A DNA stretch of 64,000 nucleotides from Erysipelotrichaceae bacterium (GCA_015059015.1 SVBG01000010.1:31757-95756); one strand, 5' to 3'. Shown: positions 50,649 to 60,734, counted from the stretch's first letter. Made by a program: numbers and translations. Notes: a model not told the origin generated them from the sequence alone.

Positions 50649-51578
50649 ATGTTTAGATTTTTAAGTGCAGTTGCTGATTCTACAACCACTCCAGAAACAG
50701 AAGAAGTAGTTTCAAATCCTACATTGCTGGATAAAGTTTTTAGTTTTGATTGGGGACTTCCTGAATTTTTACAAAACTTTGTAAATAAGTGTATTGAAGT
50801 TGTTGTAATATTTATTGTTTTGGTTATACTATGTAAGATTGTTGATATTATTACAAAACGTATGCGCAAACGTATGATAAAACGAAATGTTGAAAAGACT
50901 GTAGTTCAAGTCGTTTATTATTTATCAAATAAAATTGTTAAATTATTATTACTATTAATGGCTATTGCATTTTTAGGTATTGATACATCAAGTGTTGCGG
51001 GTTTAGTTACTGCTGCTGGTCTTGGTTTAAGCTTAGCAGTTCAAGGTACATTATCTAATTTTGCGGGTGGTATTTTAATTTTATTTTTAAGACCTTTTAA
51101 AGTTGATGATTATATTGAATGTCAAGGAACATCTGGTACTGTTGAAGATATTAGAATTTTTTATACACATCTTAGAACACCAGACAATAAAGTTGTATTA
51201 ATTCCAAATGGTTCTTTAATTGGTGGGAATGTAATAAATTATAGTACTAAACCAACACGAAGAGTTGACCTTGTTTTTTCTATTGATTATGAAGAAGATT
51301 TTATGAAGTCCAAAGAACTTATTTTAAATATATGTGAAAAGCATGATTTAATTTTAAAAGATCCTGCTCCAGCAGTAAGAATTTGCGAATGGGCACCATC
51401 ATCAATTAATGTTTCTTGTAAAGTATGGGTTAATAATGGTGATTACTGGACTGTAACATTTGATTTATTAGAAACAGTATATGATGAAATGAAGAAAGCT
51501 GGTATTAAAATTCCTTATAATCAACTTGAAATTTCATATCGTGATGCTTTAAAAAAACAAGAAAATGAAAATAAATAA
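50649..51578 (+). CDS. Mechanosensitive channel, MscS family
   Basis: 309 residues: three helices (about 45-65, 82-102, 108-125), the pore helix with the small-residue pattern AGLVTAAGLGLSLAVQGTL (about 117-135), FAGGILILFLRPF, and the cytoplasmic beta domain (VDDYIECQGTSGTVEDI, IPNGSLIGG). Releases solutes on hypo-osmotic shock. Full length for the small-conductance class. A terminator follows. Confidence 0.93.
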   Translation: MFRFLSAVADSTTTPETEEVVSNPTLLDKVFSFDWGLPEFLQNFVNKCIEVVVIFIVLVILCKIVDIITKRMRKRMIKRNVEKTVVQVVYYLSNKIVKLLLLLMAIAFLGIDTSSVAGLVTAAGLGLSLAVQGTLSNFAGGILILFLRPFKVDDYIECQGTSGTVEDIRIFYTHLRTPDNKVVLIPNGSLIGGNVINYSTKPTRRVDLVFSIDYEEDFMKSKELILNICEKHDLILKDPAPAVRICEWAPSSINVSCKVWVNNGDYWTVTFDLLETVYDEMKKAGIKIPYNQLEISYRDALKKQENENK

Positions 51579-51581
51579 ATT

Positions 51582-51608
51582 AAAGCTCAAATTAAATTTG
51601 AGCTTTTT
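51582..51608 (+). terminator. Terminator of the MscS gene
   Basis: AAAGCTCAAA / TTTGAGCTTT stem with a 4-base loop and T-run. Confidence 0.8.
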
Positions 51609-51622
51609 TTAAAAGAGGTAAT

Positions 51623-52501
51623 ATGAACAAAGAAAATAAAATTGCAATTATTGGACTAAGTGGTGAATCAATTTTTATGAAAATGGATCACTTTAATGAA
51701 GAAGGTGAAACTGTCGTTGCAAATACGTATCATGTAGAATATGGAGGAAAAGGCTATAACCAAGCAGTAGCAGCTGCAAGATATGGTGCAAAAGTTTCTT
51801 TTTTAACATTATGTGGAGACGATAATATTGCAACATTGGTGGAAAATACATTAAAAAAAGAAAACATTAATGCACATGTAATCAGAAGAACTAACAAGAA
51901 AAGTGCTAGTGCGTGTATTATGATAGATAAACAGGGAAAAAATAGAGTAGTTTGTTATCCTGGAGTTTCTATTGAAATGACTAAAGAAGATGTAATGCTT
52001 TTTGAAGAAGAAATTAAAATCAGTAAATATTTGTTACTTCAACTTGAAATGAGTGATGAGTCGTTATATAAAGCAATTGAACTTGCAAAAAAACATAATA
52101 CACTAGTTATTTTAAACCCGGCTCCTGCTAAAAAACTACCAATAAATCTTTTAAAAGATGTTTATTTAATCACTCCAAACGAACATGAAGCAAAAATGTT
52201 ATTTGATTTAGTTGATGAAAATAACATAAAAAATATTGATTTAAATAATGTAATTATCACACTTGGTGAAAAAGGTTCTATTTTGAAAGAAAAAGATTTA
52301 ATTTATAAAATACCTGCGAAAACTGTTATTCCTGTTAATACAACTGGTGCAGGTGATACATATAATGGCGTATTAGTTGCAGCATTATTAGAAGGTAAAA
52401 GTCTTTATGATGCAGCAATAATAGCTAGTGTTGCCTCAAGTATTTCAGTTACAAAAGAGTTTGTAATTGATTCAATTCCCTATAAAGAAGAAATAAAATA
52501 A
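51623..52501 (+). CDS. rbsK: Ribokinase-type PfkB kinase
   Basis: 292 residues. VEYGGKGYNQAVAAARYGA at about 35-53 (substrate motif GGKGxNQA), NPAPAKKLP (ribokinase-typical), ITPNEHEAKML, and the catalytic motif NTTGAGDTYNG at about 240-250 with the base Asp. It phosphorylates ribose, or possibly another pentose. No ribose transporter is beside it. Its own ribosome site lies in the preceding terminator region. Confidence 0.88.
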   Translation: MNKENKIAIIGLSGESIFMKMDHFNEEGETVVANTYHVEYGGKGYNQAVAAARYGAKVSFLTLCGDDNIATLVENTLKKENINAHVIRRTNKKSASACIMIDKQGKNRVVCYPGVSIEMTKEDVMLFEEEIKISKYLLLQLEMSDESLYKAIELAKKHNTLVILNPAPAKKLPINLLKDVYLITPNEHEAKMLFDLVDENNIKNIDLNNVIITLGEKGSILKEKDLIYKIPAKTVIPVNTTGAGDTYNGVLVAALLEGKSLYDAAIIASVASSISVTKEFVIDSIPYKEEIK

Positions 52502-52518
52502 AAACTTATACGTTAAAC

Positions 52519-52547
52519 TTGAATATCATACCAATTTATGGTATAAT
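52519..52547 (+). promoter_or_regulatory. Promoter with overlapping inverted repeat, double-SIS gene
   Basis: TTGAAT (52519-52524), 17 bases, TATAAT (52542-52547). ATACCA-5-TGGTAT (52528-52544) overlaps the spacer and -10 box and could bind a repressor. Confidence 0.55.
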
Positions 52548-52588
52548 TAATGTGTTAAAAGTAAATTAAAAAAGGAGATTAATTTTAT

Positions 52589-54385
52589 ATGATTTACAAG
52601 ACTATATTAACACCAGAAGAAGCATCAAAAGACTTCTTAGAAAATGAAAAACAATTCCACTTAGGTGTTATTCCAACAGAACAATCAAATCCTATTACTA
52701 AAAATTTAAGTGCTACTATTGCAAGAAGTACTTCAGAAGGGATTAAATTAATTTTAGCTGCAGACAAATATATTCCTGCTAAAGCCAAAGAAGCATTCCA
52801 TACTCCTGAATTTGAAGCTTTAGTAGATGCAATTGTTAGTGCTATGAATAATCATAAGACTGTTCTATTCTCTTCAGTTGGTGCATCTGGTCGTATGGCT
52901 ATCCAATTAGATGCTGCTTGGAGATATTTCTGGACATCTTTAACTCAAGTATTACCTGCTAAAAAAGAAGAATTAATGAAAATTAGTGAAGTTACTAATT
53001 CTCATACAACTGGTGGTGACCGTGCACTTGTTCACTCAGTTGAAAACTTTGAAGATTATTTAACTTTTGGTCGTCAACAAGTTATTGAAGCAAACGTTGG
53101 TCCTGGTGATGTAGTTGTTGCTTTAGCTGAATGTGGTCTTTCTGCTTCAGTTAATGGAGCTGCATTACAAGGTCAAGAAAATGGTTGTAAAACATTCTAT
53201 TTATACTGTAATCCGAAAGAAATTTTATATGCTCACTTAGATAGAGTTAAAGAATCATTTGATCGTCCTGACATCATCAAAATTCCTCTATTTGTTGGTA
53301 ATATGGCTGTTGCTGGTTCAACTCGTATGCAAGTTACTACAGTTGAATTATTAGTTGCTGGTGCTGCTTTAGAAGCTGCTGCTTACAAATGGATGCAACA
53401 ACATTTAACAGAAGATGAATTGAAAGTTGTTAATGTTGCAGGTAAAGGTGCATTAGATTTAGATGCTTATGCTGATGCTCATCAAGATTTATTAGACCAA
53501 TTATCAACTGGTGCTGCACTTGAAGGTTTAACAAAAGCTGTTGAACTTGAATACAACACTTATATGGAAAAAGGTTTAGTTACTTATCTTACTCATGACT
53601 ACTTATTAGATATCATGACAGATACTACAGAACGTCAACCTACATTTACACTTCCTCCATTTAAGAAATTTGCTGATAAGAATGCACAAGTAAGCTGGGC
53701 TTATGTTAAAGACCCTCTATACCCTAATACAGTTGCATGGCAACATTTATTCCGTCGTCCTATCAAGGGTCTAGAATGGGGTAAAGAAGATTATATTAGA
53801 ATGAATGCTGATCAACAAATTATCAATAATCCTCCACATGTAAGTGGTGAAGAAGTATTAGATTACAACATTGGTAACGAAGTTGATGATTCACGTTACT
53901 CTCGTAAACCTGCAAGACTTTTATGTATGGATATTAATAATTCAGCTAACAAAGATGTTCTTGCTTGGTTCAATAATGAAAAAGGTAAATTCTCTGAAGG
54001 TTATGTAATTCGTTTTGGTGAAATTACTGATGAAGTTAAGAATGATAAGGAAATTCATATTCCAGTTAAACTTCCTCGTACTTGTACAGATTTAATGACT
54101 CACTTATTAATTAAATTATCATTTAACTTAATGTCTACAGCTACAATGGCTAAGATGGGTAGAGTTTATGGTAACTGGATGGTACAAGTATTACCTACTA
54201 ATAAGAAGTTAATTGACCGTTCAACAAGAATCATTGCTAACCTTGCTAAGATTCCTTATGAACAAGCTAACTTAGAATTCTTCAAATCTTATTATAATCG
54301 TAAACCAGAAGATGAATATAAACAATCATATGTTGTTGAAACTCTTGAAAGACTTGGTTTCGATCCAACAAAAGATATTGAATAA
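52589..54385 (+). CDS. Double-SIS protein, MurQ/GKRP-like
   Basis: 598 residues, twice the length of MurQ. The N-terminal half has SIS sugar-phosphate motifs: SVGASGRMAIQLDAAWR at about 95-111 (compare GxGTSGRL in MurQ), VVVALAECGLSASV at about 177-190 and AVAGSTRMQVTTVELL at about 236-251 (compare TGSTRL in MurQ). The C-terminal half (about 380-598) has no motif I can name. Known: MurQ removes lactate from MurNAc-6-P, and the vertebrate GKRP is a double-SIS relative. Exact substrate is open. Strong promoter and translation-optimised codons suggest abundance. Confidence 0.7.
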   Translation: MIYKTILTPEEASKDFLENEKQFHLGVIPTEQSNPITKNLSATIARSTSEGIKLILAADKYIPAKAKEAFHTPEFEALVDAIVSAMNNHKTVLFSSVGASGRMAIQLDAAWRYFWTSLTQVLPAKKEELMKISEVTNSHTTGGDRALVHSVENFEDYLTFGRQQVIEANVGPGDVVVALAECGLSASVNGAALQGQENGCKTFYLYCNPKEILYAHLDRVKESFDRPDIIKIPLFVGNMAVAGSTRMQVTTVELLVAGAALEAAAYKWMQQHLTEDELKVVNVAGKGALDLDAYADAHQDLLDQLSTGAALEGLTKAVELEYNTYMEKGLVTYLTHDYLLDIMTDTTERQPTFTLPPFKKFADKNAQVSWAYVKDPLYPNTVAWQHLFRRPIKGLEWGKEDYIRMNADQQIINNPPHVSGEEVLDYNIGNEVDDSRYSRKPARLLCMDINNSANKDVLAWFNNEKGKFSEGYVIRFGEITDEVKNDKEIHIPVKLPRTCTDLMTHLLIKLSFNLMSTATMAKMGRVYGNWMVQVLPTNKKLIDRSTRIIANLAKIPYEQANLEFFKSYYNRKPEDEYKQSYVVETLERLGFDPTKDIE

Positions 54386-54404
54386 TCATATATATCCTTC
54401 CTAT

Positions 54405-54431
54405 ACAACACTCCTTTGGAGTGTTGTTTTT
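54405..54431 (+). terminator. Terminator of the double-SIS gene
   Basis: ACAACACTCC-TTT-GGAGTGTTGT followed by TTTT. Confidence 0.85.
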
Positions 54432-54508
54432 CTATGTATTCATATTATTAGAAAAAAACATTAAAATTTGGTATAATACTTAAAGTTAATTAAAAAAAAG
54501 GAGTAGGT

Positions 54509-56053
54509 ATGAGTTTACTTAATGTTACTAATGTAAGCCATGGATTTGGTGAAAGAATTATATTAAAAAATGCATCATTTAGATTATTAAAAGGTGAACA
54601 CATTGGTCTTGTTGGTGCTAATGGTGAAGGTAAGTCAACGTTTATTAATATTTTAATGGGAAAAGAACTTCCAGAAGAAGGTAAAATTGAGTGGGCTAAA
54701 CACTTAAAGGTAGGGTATTTAGACCAATTTTCTTCACTTGTTCCAGGTGTTACAATTAGAGAAACACTTAGGACTGCGTTTAAAGATATGTTTTTATATG
54801 AAGAAGAAATAAATAATCTTTATATGAAAATGGGTAACATGTCAGAAGATGAAATGAACGAAGCTTTAGAAGAAATTGGTGAAATGCAAAGTTATCTTGA
54901 AAATTCAGGATTTTATTTAATTGATAGTAAGATAGAAGAAGTTGCATTTGGACTTGGTCTTAAAGAAATTGGTTTAGATTCACTTGTGGATGAACTTTCA
55001 GGTGGTCAACGTGCGAAAGTTTTACTAACAAAATTACTTCTAGAAAATCCTCAAGTTTTAATTCTTGATGAACCTACTAACTTTTTAGATGAAATTCATG
55101 TGACATGGCTTAAAAATTATCTTCAAAATTTTGAAAATGCATTTATAGTTATATCACATGATGAAATTTTCTTAAATGAAGTAGTTAATGTAATTTATCA
55201 TATTGATAATGGTGTACTTACAAGATATTCTGGAAATCTTGATTACTTTAAACAAGCATATGCTGTCAAAATTCGTCAACTTGATGCTGCGTATGAAGCA
55301 CAACAAAAAGAAATTGCAAAAATGGAAGATTTTATTGCTCGTAATAAAGCTAGAGTTGCTACACGTAGTATGGCTAATAGTAGACAAAAGAAACTTGATA
55401 AGATGGAACTAATTGATAAAGGTAAAGAAAAAATTAAACCTCATTTTGTTTTTAAGTTCTCCAAAAGCACAGGAAAAGTATTATTTAGATGTGAAGGTTT
55501 AGTTATTGGATATGATAAACCTATTTCTAAACCGATTAATTTAGAAATCTTAAGAGGTGAAAGAGTAGTTATTAAAGGTAGTAATGGTATAGGAAAAACT
55601 ACTTTGGTAAAATCACTTGTTGGAGATTTAAAACCAATTAGTGGAATAGTTACAAAAAGTCCTGCTGTTGATATTAACTACTTTGAACAAGAAGTACCAG
55701 GTAATAGAAAAACACCTTTTGAAGAAATAAGAGATTCATTTCCTACATTAAATAATGGCGAAATTCATTATTTCTTATCTGCATCTGGTCTTACTAATCA
55801 AAATATTGAATCACAAATAATTACTTTATCAGGTGGAGAAGCAGCTAAGGTCAGACTTTGTAAACTAACAATTCAAGAAAGTAATTGTTTAATTCTAGAT
55901 GAACCAACTAATCATTTAGATGTTCTTGCAAAAGAGGCATTACGTGAAGCAATAGAAGAATACGAAGGTACTGTAATTTTAGTATGCCATGAACCTGATT
56001 TTTACGAAGGCCTTAATTTTAGAGTAATTAATGCTGAAGAATATAGTATTTAG
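54509..56053 (+). CDS. ABC-F family ATPase (YbiT/YkpA-like)
   Basis: 514 residues, two ABC domains and no membrane part. Domain 1: GANGEGKST, LSGGQRAKVLL, LILDEPTNFLD. Linker at about 250-300 with the basic ARNKARVATRSM. Domain 2: GSNGIGKTT, LSGGEAAKVRL, LILDEPTNHLD. Known: ABC-F proteins bind the ribosomal E site and rescue or tune translation. A housekeeping YbiT/EttA-like member is more likely than an antibiotic-resistance one, judging by the chromosomal context. TATAAT lies near 54473. Confidence 0.9.
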   Translation: MSLLNVTNVSHGFGERIILKNASFRLLKGEHIGLVGANGEGKSTFINILMGKELPEEGKIEWAKHLKVGYLDQFSSLVPGVTIRETLRTAFKDMFLYEEEINNLYMKMGNMSEDEMNEALEEIGEMQSYLENSGFYLIDSKIEEVAFGLGLKEIGLDSLVDELSGGQRAKVLLTKLLLENPQVLILDEPTNFLDEIHVTWLKNYLQNFENAFIVISHDEIFLNEVVNVIYHIDNGVLTRYSGNLDYFKQAYAVKIRQLDAAYEAQQKEIAKMEDFIARNKARVATRSMANSRQKKLDKMELIDKGKEKIKPHFVFKFSKSTGKVLFRCEGLVIGYDKPISKPINLEILRGERVVIKGSNGIGKTTLVKSLVGDLKPISGIVTKSPAVDINYFEQEVPGNRKTPFEEIRDSFPTLNNGEIHYFLSASGLTNQNIESQIITLSGGEAAKVRLCKLTIQESNCLILDEPTNHLDVLAKEALREAIEEYEGTVILVCHEPDFYEGLNFRVINAEEYSI

Positions 56054-56125
56054 TTTTAAATTAAAAGTGTCAAAAAACAAAATTTGATAAGTTTTACTTA
56101 GTAAAAAATTATTTTTTAAAATAAA

Positions 56126-56156
56126 AAAGACGCTTAAAACCTTGTTTTAAGCGTTT
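56126..56156. terminator. Hairpin between the ABC-F and MATE genes
   Basis: ACGCTTAAAAC / GTTTTAAGCGT (11-bp stem, 3-base loop). The T-run is short on the plus strand and better on the minus strand. Confidence 0.6.
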
Positions 56157-56210
56157 GACCAAAATAAAATTTAAATAATTAATCATTAACTTATTGAAAG
56201 GAGAAGAACA

Positions 56211-57593
56211 ATGCAAGTGTTAAAAAAATTTATTGGAAATAAAGAATTTTATAAGAATTTATTTAAAATTTCATTGCCAATTATATTGTCTCAATTGATT
56301 ACTCAATTTGTAAGTCTTCTGGATAATTTAATGGTTGGGCAACTTACGACTGCTGAATTTGATGGAGTTTCTATTGCTAATCAATTTTTATTTATTTTTA
56401 ATTTAGCTATTTATGGAGCACTATCTGGTCCAAGTATATTTGCTACACAATATCATGGTGCAAAAAATGATAATGGTATTAGAGAAACATTAAGATATAA
56501 ATGGTTAATTTCTATTATTATTTTGCTATTAGGTACTATTATATTTTTAGTATTCAATACTCAATTATTTAATTTATTTATTCATGATGATAATTTTTCT
56601 GCTGTAAATCCACTTGATGTAATCAAATACGGTAAAGATTATCTATATATAATGTTATTTGGTTTAGTACCTTTTGTAATTACTGAGGTATATTGTACAA
56701 ATTTAAGAGAAGCAAAACATACATTAATTCCAATGGTTGCAAATATTACAGCTGTAATAATTAATCTAATTTTAAATTATATTTTAATATTTGGTAAGTT
56801 TGGTTGTCCTGCAATGGGTGTAAAAGGTGCTGCTATTGGAACCGTTATTGCAAGAGTAATAGCTTGTTTTATAGTTGTTATTTATGCTCATGCAAATAAA
56901 AAATATAGTTATGTTAACGCAATATTTAAAAGATTTTTTCCTAAAAAAGAAACAGTTAAATATATATTTAAAGGTTCTTATATTCTATTAATAAATGAAT
57001 TTTTATGGGCACTAGGTATGACTTTACTTAATTATTGTTTTTCATTTAAAGGATTAGAAGTTGTAGCCGCTATGAATATAGTATCTACTTTTAGTAATCT
57101 ATTTGGGTTATTAGGAACATCTGTGGGAACTGGAGTTGCTGTAATATTAGGACAACAACTTGGTGCAAAAGAACTAGATGAAGCAAAACAAGATAGTTAT
57201 CGTTATATTGGATTTGCTGTGGTTTTAGGGATAGTAGTAGGATTTTTAATGTTTATTTTACGTAATACTGTTCCTCAACTTTATGATTTTGATGATTATA
57301 TTATTCAAATGTCAGAAAACTTAATTGCAATTTGTGCTTGTATGGTTATAGTAAGAGTATTAAGTATAACTTGTTATTTTATTATAAGAAGTGGTGGTAA
57401 AGTTTTTATTACTTTCTTATTCGATAGTGTATTTACTATTACCATAAGATTTGGTATAACATTTATTGTTGTACTAACTAGTAATCTATCTATTTATTAT
57501 ATATTTTTAATTTCAGAATTATTAGAAATTATTAAAATTGTTGTTGGATTAATTTTAGTTAAAAAAGGTATATGGTTAAATAATTTAGAATAA
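56211..57593 (+). CDS. MATE family efflux transporter
   Basis: 460 residues with 12 membrane helices in two halves. The first half starts LPIILSQLITQFVSLLDNLMVG (conserved MATE pattern, about 21-42), and APAMGVKGAAIGT-like GCPAMGVKGAAIGTV is at about 200-214. Exports drugs or metabolites with Na+ or H+. GAGAAG site before the ATG. It reads into the WG-repeat lipoprotein gene after 14 bases. Confidence 0.9.
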   Translation: MQVLKKFIGNKEFYKNLFKISLPIILSQLITQFVSLLDNLMVGQLTTAEFDGVSIANQFLFIFNLAIYGALSGPSIFATQYHGAKNDNGIRETLRYKWLISIIILLLGTIIFLVFNTQLFNLFIHDDNFSAVNPLDVIKYGKDYLYIMLFGLVPFVITEVYCTNLREAKHTLIPMVANITAVIINLILNYILIFGKFGCPAMGVKGAAIGTVIARVIACFIVVIYAHANKKYSYVNAIFKRFFPKKETVKYIFKGSYILLINEFLWALGMTLLNYCFSFKGLEVVAAMNIVSTFSNLFGLLGTSVGTGVAVILGQQLGAKELDEAKQDSYRYIGFAVVLGIVVGFLMFILRNTVPQLYDFDDYIIQMSENLIAICACMVIVRVLSITCYFIIRSGGKVFITFLFDSVFTITIRFGITFIVVLTSNLSIYYIFLISELLEIIKIVVGLILVKKGIWLNNLE

Positions 57594-57607
57594 AAAGGAG
57601 AATAAAA

Positions 57608-58933
57608 ATGAAAAAAATTTTATATATTTGTCTATTTGTAGCAATGATCTTCTCACTAATAAGTTGTAATAATAATAACAATAATAATAATCAAACTAAT
57701 AATAACAGTAATAATTATGGTTGTGAATTTACATTGTTTAATGAAGATTTAGCTTATGCATATGGTTATGATGAAGATAGAAATAAAAAAATGGGTTATT
57801 TTGATCAAAATGGCAATATTGTAATTGATTTTAAATACAAATATGCAAGTGGATTTGTAAATAATAAAGCAATAGTTTCACTTGATGGCAATAAATATTT
57901 CTTTATAAATAAAAATGATGAACAAATATCAAATTCTTTTGATTCTATTGATTATGATTATAATAATTCAATTTATGAAGTAAAGATTGATAATAAGTGT
58001 TGCATATTAAATAAAGATGGAGATGTAATATCAAGTGATTATGATTATATTGGTAATTTTAATGATGGATTTGCAGTAGTTAAAAATGATTTTAAATATG
58101 GCTATATTAATCTACTTGGGAAAGAAGTTAAAGCTACTACATTAGATTATGCAGGTGCTTTTTTCAATGAAAATGCAGTTATAATAGAAAATGGAATTGA
58201 AAAAGTAATAAATAAAAATTTTAACGTTATTTTTGAAACAAATTATGGAGAAAGCATTAGTGTTGCACAAAAAGATTATGTTATTGTAAGAAATAATGAT
58301 GAATTAAAAGTGTATGATTACAATGGGATGTGTTTAGTTAAAAATAATGATCCATATTCTAATTCATTTGCTAGAGAAAATTATTTTTCAATTAATGGAA
58401 CTATTTATTCAAAAACTGGTGAAATGTTATTTTCTGGCTATAAAGAGTATCAAATTTTATGTGAATACGTTATATTAAAAGTTGATAATAATAAATATGT
58501 AGTGTATGATTATGAATTTAATAAGATATATGAATTTAATTATAATGAATATTGTTGGCTTAGTGAATATGAAGAAGATAATTATAGAGGTAATGTTTAC
58601 ATTGAAATAAGAACTGAAAATTATAATGAATTTTATGTAATTAAAAATAAAAAAGTAGAAAGACTAACTTTCTTGGATAAATATAAATCTATTGAAGATA
58701 TTTTTATGAATTATTTATTAGTTTTAAGTGATAATGGTTATGGTTTATTAGATTTAGAAGGTAATATAATTTATCCTGCAACTAATGATTATCGTATCAA
58801 TGCAACAGATGATGGATATTTTGTGTATAATAATTCTAATAGAGAATCCATTGTTGAAACTATTAATTCAAAAAAAATAATAGTTAGTAAAGAAATTATT
58901 TCAATTTGTTTTACATCAAAAAATAAGAATTAA
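57608..58933 (+). CDS. WG-repeat lipoprotein
   Basis: 441 residues. Lipobox LISC, then a poly-Asn tract of eight (low complexity, about 20-38). The body has WG/KWG-type beta-repeats, e.g. KMGYFDQNGNIVIDFKY, KYGYINLLGKEV, GYGLLDLEGNIIYPATN. WG repeats are of unknown function in bacterial surface proteins. AAT-rich DNA at the poly-Asn tract (57665-57710) may vary by slippage. Confidence 0.85.
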   Translation: MKKILYICLFVAMIFSLISCNNNNNNNNQTNNNSNNYGCEFTLFNEDLAYAYGYDEDRNKKMGYFDQNGNIVIDFKYKYASGFVNNKAIVSLDGNKYFFINKNDEQISNSFDSIDYDYNNSIYEVKIDNKCCILNKDGDVISSDYDYIGNFNDGFAVVKNDFKYGYINLLGKEVKATTLDYAGAFFNENAVIIENGIEKVINKNFNVIFETNYGESISVAQKDYVIVRNNDELKVYDYNGMCLVKNNDPYSNSFARENYFSINGTIYSKTGEMLFSGYKEYQILCEYVILKVDNNKYVVYDYEFNKIYEFNYNEYCWLSEYEEDNYRGNVYIEIRTENYNEFYVIKNKKVERLTFLDKYKSIEDIFMNYLLVLSDNGYGLLDLEGNIIYPATNDYRINATDDGYFVYNNSNRESIVETINSKKIIVSKEIISICFTSKNKN

Positions 58934-58963
58934 AAAAAACAAGGTGCAAGACCTTGTTTTTTA
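58933..58963. terminator. Bidirectional terminator between converging genes
   Basis: AAAAAACAAGGT / ACCTTGTTTTTT with a 5-base loop, serving the WG-repeat gene on plus and the MBL gene on minus. Confidence 0.8.
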
Positions 58964-59764
58964 TTCTTTTGGCTCTTGATAGCAAATACCAATATTTAAA
59001 TCACCAAATTTTTTAGCATATTGGAATGTATTAGGACGTTCAAAGTTTTGGAATGTTACTCGTTCAGAATTTTCTGGTGTTGCTTCTAGTGCAACTTCCA
59101 AATAATAGTTAAATATTTCTTTTTCAAATACAGTCATTAAATGCCCAGTAATGAAGTGTGTAAAATCAAGTTTCATTACTCGCTTTAGCATCTTTATATA
59201 AGTTTCTTTGTCAGTAGATTCTTCTAAAAACATCCAAATCATCGATATAGCAGCATCGCCTGTGAAAAGAAGTTTATGTTCTTTGATAAATAAACCAATT
59301 GAACCTTTAGTATGTCCTTCCATTGAAATAACTTCAACAGTCATATCGCCTAAATTAAATACAGCACCATTATCAATTAATTCATAATTTGCAAGTGGCA
59401 TATTAATATATTTTTCTTTGTCGAATGATTCGTCAATTAAGCCTTTATTTTCTGCATCAATAACATTTTTTGTTCTTTTTTCTATACCATTATGTTTTAT
59501 ATAAAGATTTTCATCAAGGCGAGGAATATAAACTTTATCAAACCAAAAAGCACCAGAAGAATGATCCATATGTCCATGTGTACAAATTACATCATATGGA
59601 GTATCAAGATACTTTTCAACAAGTTCTCTTACATTAAAAATTCCATAACCACAGTCTACAACAAGTGAATGTTTTGTGCCTTTAATAATTGAAAAACATA
59701 CACCTTGAGGATCTCTAAAATGGTAAATGAATGGATATGGATTGATTACGTTAAAATTAGTCAT
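58961..59764 (-). CDS. MBL-fold metallohydrolase
   Basis: 267 residues. Zinc motif CTHGHMDHSSG at about 60-70, histidine in SMEGHTKGS at about 150-158, Asp in LLFTGDAAIS at about 170-179 and the later FITGHLM. The substrate is unknown. A long insert around 80-125. GAGGTG precedes the ATG at 59764. Confidence 0.82.
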   Translation of the reverse strand: MTNFNVINPYPFIYHFRDPQGVCFSIIKGTKHSLVVDCGYGIFNVRELVEKYLDTPYDVICTHGHMDHSSGAFWFDKVYIPRLDENLYIKHNGIEKRTKNVIDAENKGLIDESFDKEKYINMPLANYELIDNGAVFNLGDMTVEVISMEGHTKGSIGLFIKEHKLLFTGDAAISMIWMFLEESTDKETYIKMLKRVMKLDFTHFITGHLMTVFEKEIFNYYLEVALEATPENSERVTFQNFERPNTFQYAKKFGDLNIGICYQEPKE

Positions 59765-59893
59765 AAAACACCTCTTTCATACACTTATTATATCATAATA
59801 AAACAAAAAATGTTAAAAGATTAGTAATAATATATCGAAAATATCATCTTGATTTACAATGTTTATTTTGATAGACTATAAATAGGTGATGAT

Positions 59894-60457
59894 ATGTTTT
59901 ATTTATTTTTAATTATTAATAGTTATTTAGTTTTTATTATGTATAAAAAATATTTTGAACTAAATTTATTTATTATAATTGCTTATATTTTGTTGAATTT
60001 AATAACTATAGTAGTTTATTATAATAAAAGTGTTATTGATACGATAATATTTTATTATATTATGATACTCTTATATTTATCTTTTATAATAGATATAAAA
60101 GAAATGTGGATTTCTGATTTAACAATTTTTGGAGTATTAGGATTAAAACTTTTAAAAGCAGTATTAGATTATTTTGCCTATAATAAGAGTTTTGTTTACG
60201 AAGGAATTATTTTTATAACTATTTTAATAATAATGTTAGTTTTATTACAAGTAATCTTAAAAAAAGAATTAATGGGATTTGGCGATTTGAAATTATTTTT
60301 TGTACTTTCCATAAATTATTTTGTTAATAATGTTATATATTTATTGATGTTATCATCAATAATAGGAATAATTTATTATTATTTATTTAGAAAGAAGAAT
60401 GAATTTCCTTTTGGACCATCAATTATAATTGCGTATGTGATATTAGAACTAATATAA
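59894..60457 (+). CDS. Orphan prepilin-peptidase-like (A24) membrane protein
   Basis: 187 residues, five to six membrane helices. Aspartyl protease motifs: FIIDIKEMWISD at about 65-76 and GFGDLKLFF at about 129-137 (the G-x-GD-x-K/R family motif), and the end FPFGPSI. The N-terminal methylase domain of full prepilin peptidases is absent. No pilin or competence genes are in the window. AGGTGATG site. It might serve a distant com/pilus system or another preprotein. Confidence 0.75.
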   Translation: MFYLFLIINSYLVFIMYKKYFELNLFIIIAYILLNLITIVVYYNKSVIDTIIFYYIMILLYLSFIIDIKEMWISDLTIFGVLGLKLLKAVLDYFAYNKSFVYEGIIFITILIIMLVLLQVILKKELMGFGDLKLFFVLSINYFVNNVIYLLMLSSIIGIIYYYLFRKKNEFPFGPSIIIAYVILELI

Positions 60458-60503
60458 AAAAGTTAGTAGTTAAACGAATGAGATCGTTAACTACTAACTT
60501 AAT
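60458..60503. terminator. Bidirectional terminator
   Basis: A 14-bp perfect stem AAGTTAGTAGTTAA / TTAACTACTAACTT (60460-60473, 60487-60500). Confidence 0.75.
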
Positions 60504-60506
60504 TTA

Positions 60507-60734
60507 TTATCTAGCTAAGAATAAATGTTTGAATAATAGACACCAAATAACGTCTAACCAACCAAATAAAACTCCACCAGGAATTGTTAAAATAGCTAAA
60601 ATTAAAGATAATAAACCTTTTCTTTCAGCAAAATGACTCCATCTTATTCCAAGTTCCATAATCCAGTTACAAACAGGGATAAATAATAAGATGATTTGAA
60701 CAAGTCTTGGTAATGAATTAAACCATTTTTTCAT
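60507..60734 (-). CDS. 75-residue membrane protein of unknown function
   Basis: Two hydrophobic stretches (about 12-30 and 42-62), a basic start MKKWFNSLPRLVQ and tryptophans near the membrane border. GGAGG site before the ATG. It has its own terminator and promoter-sized gap upstream. No family recognised. Confidence 0.7.
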   Translation of the reverse strand: MKKWFNSLPRLVQIILLFIPVCNWIMELGIRWSHFAERKGLLSLILAILTIPGGVLFGWLDVIWCLLFKHLFLAR

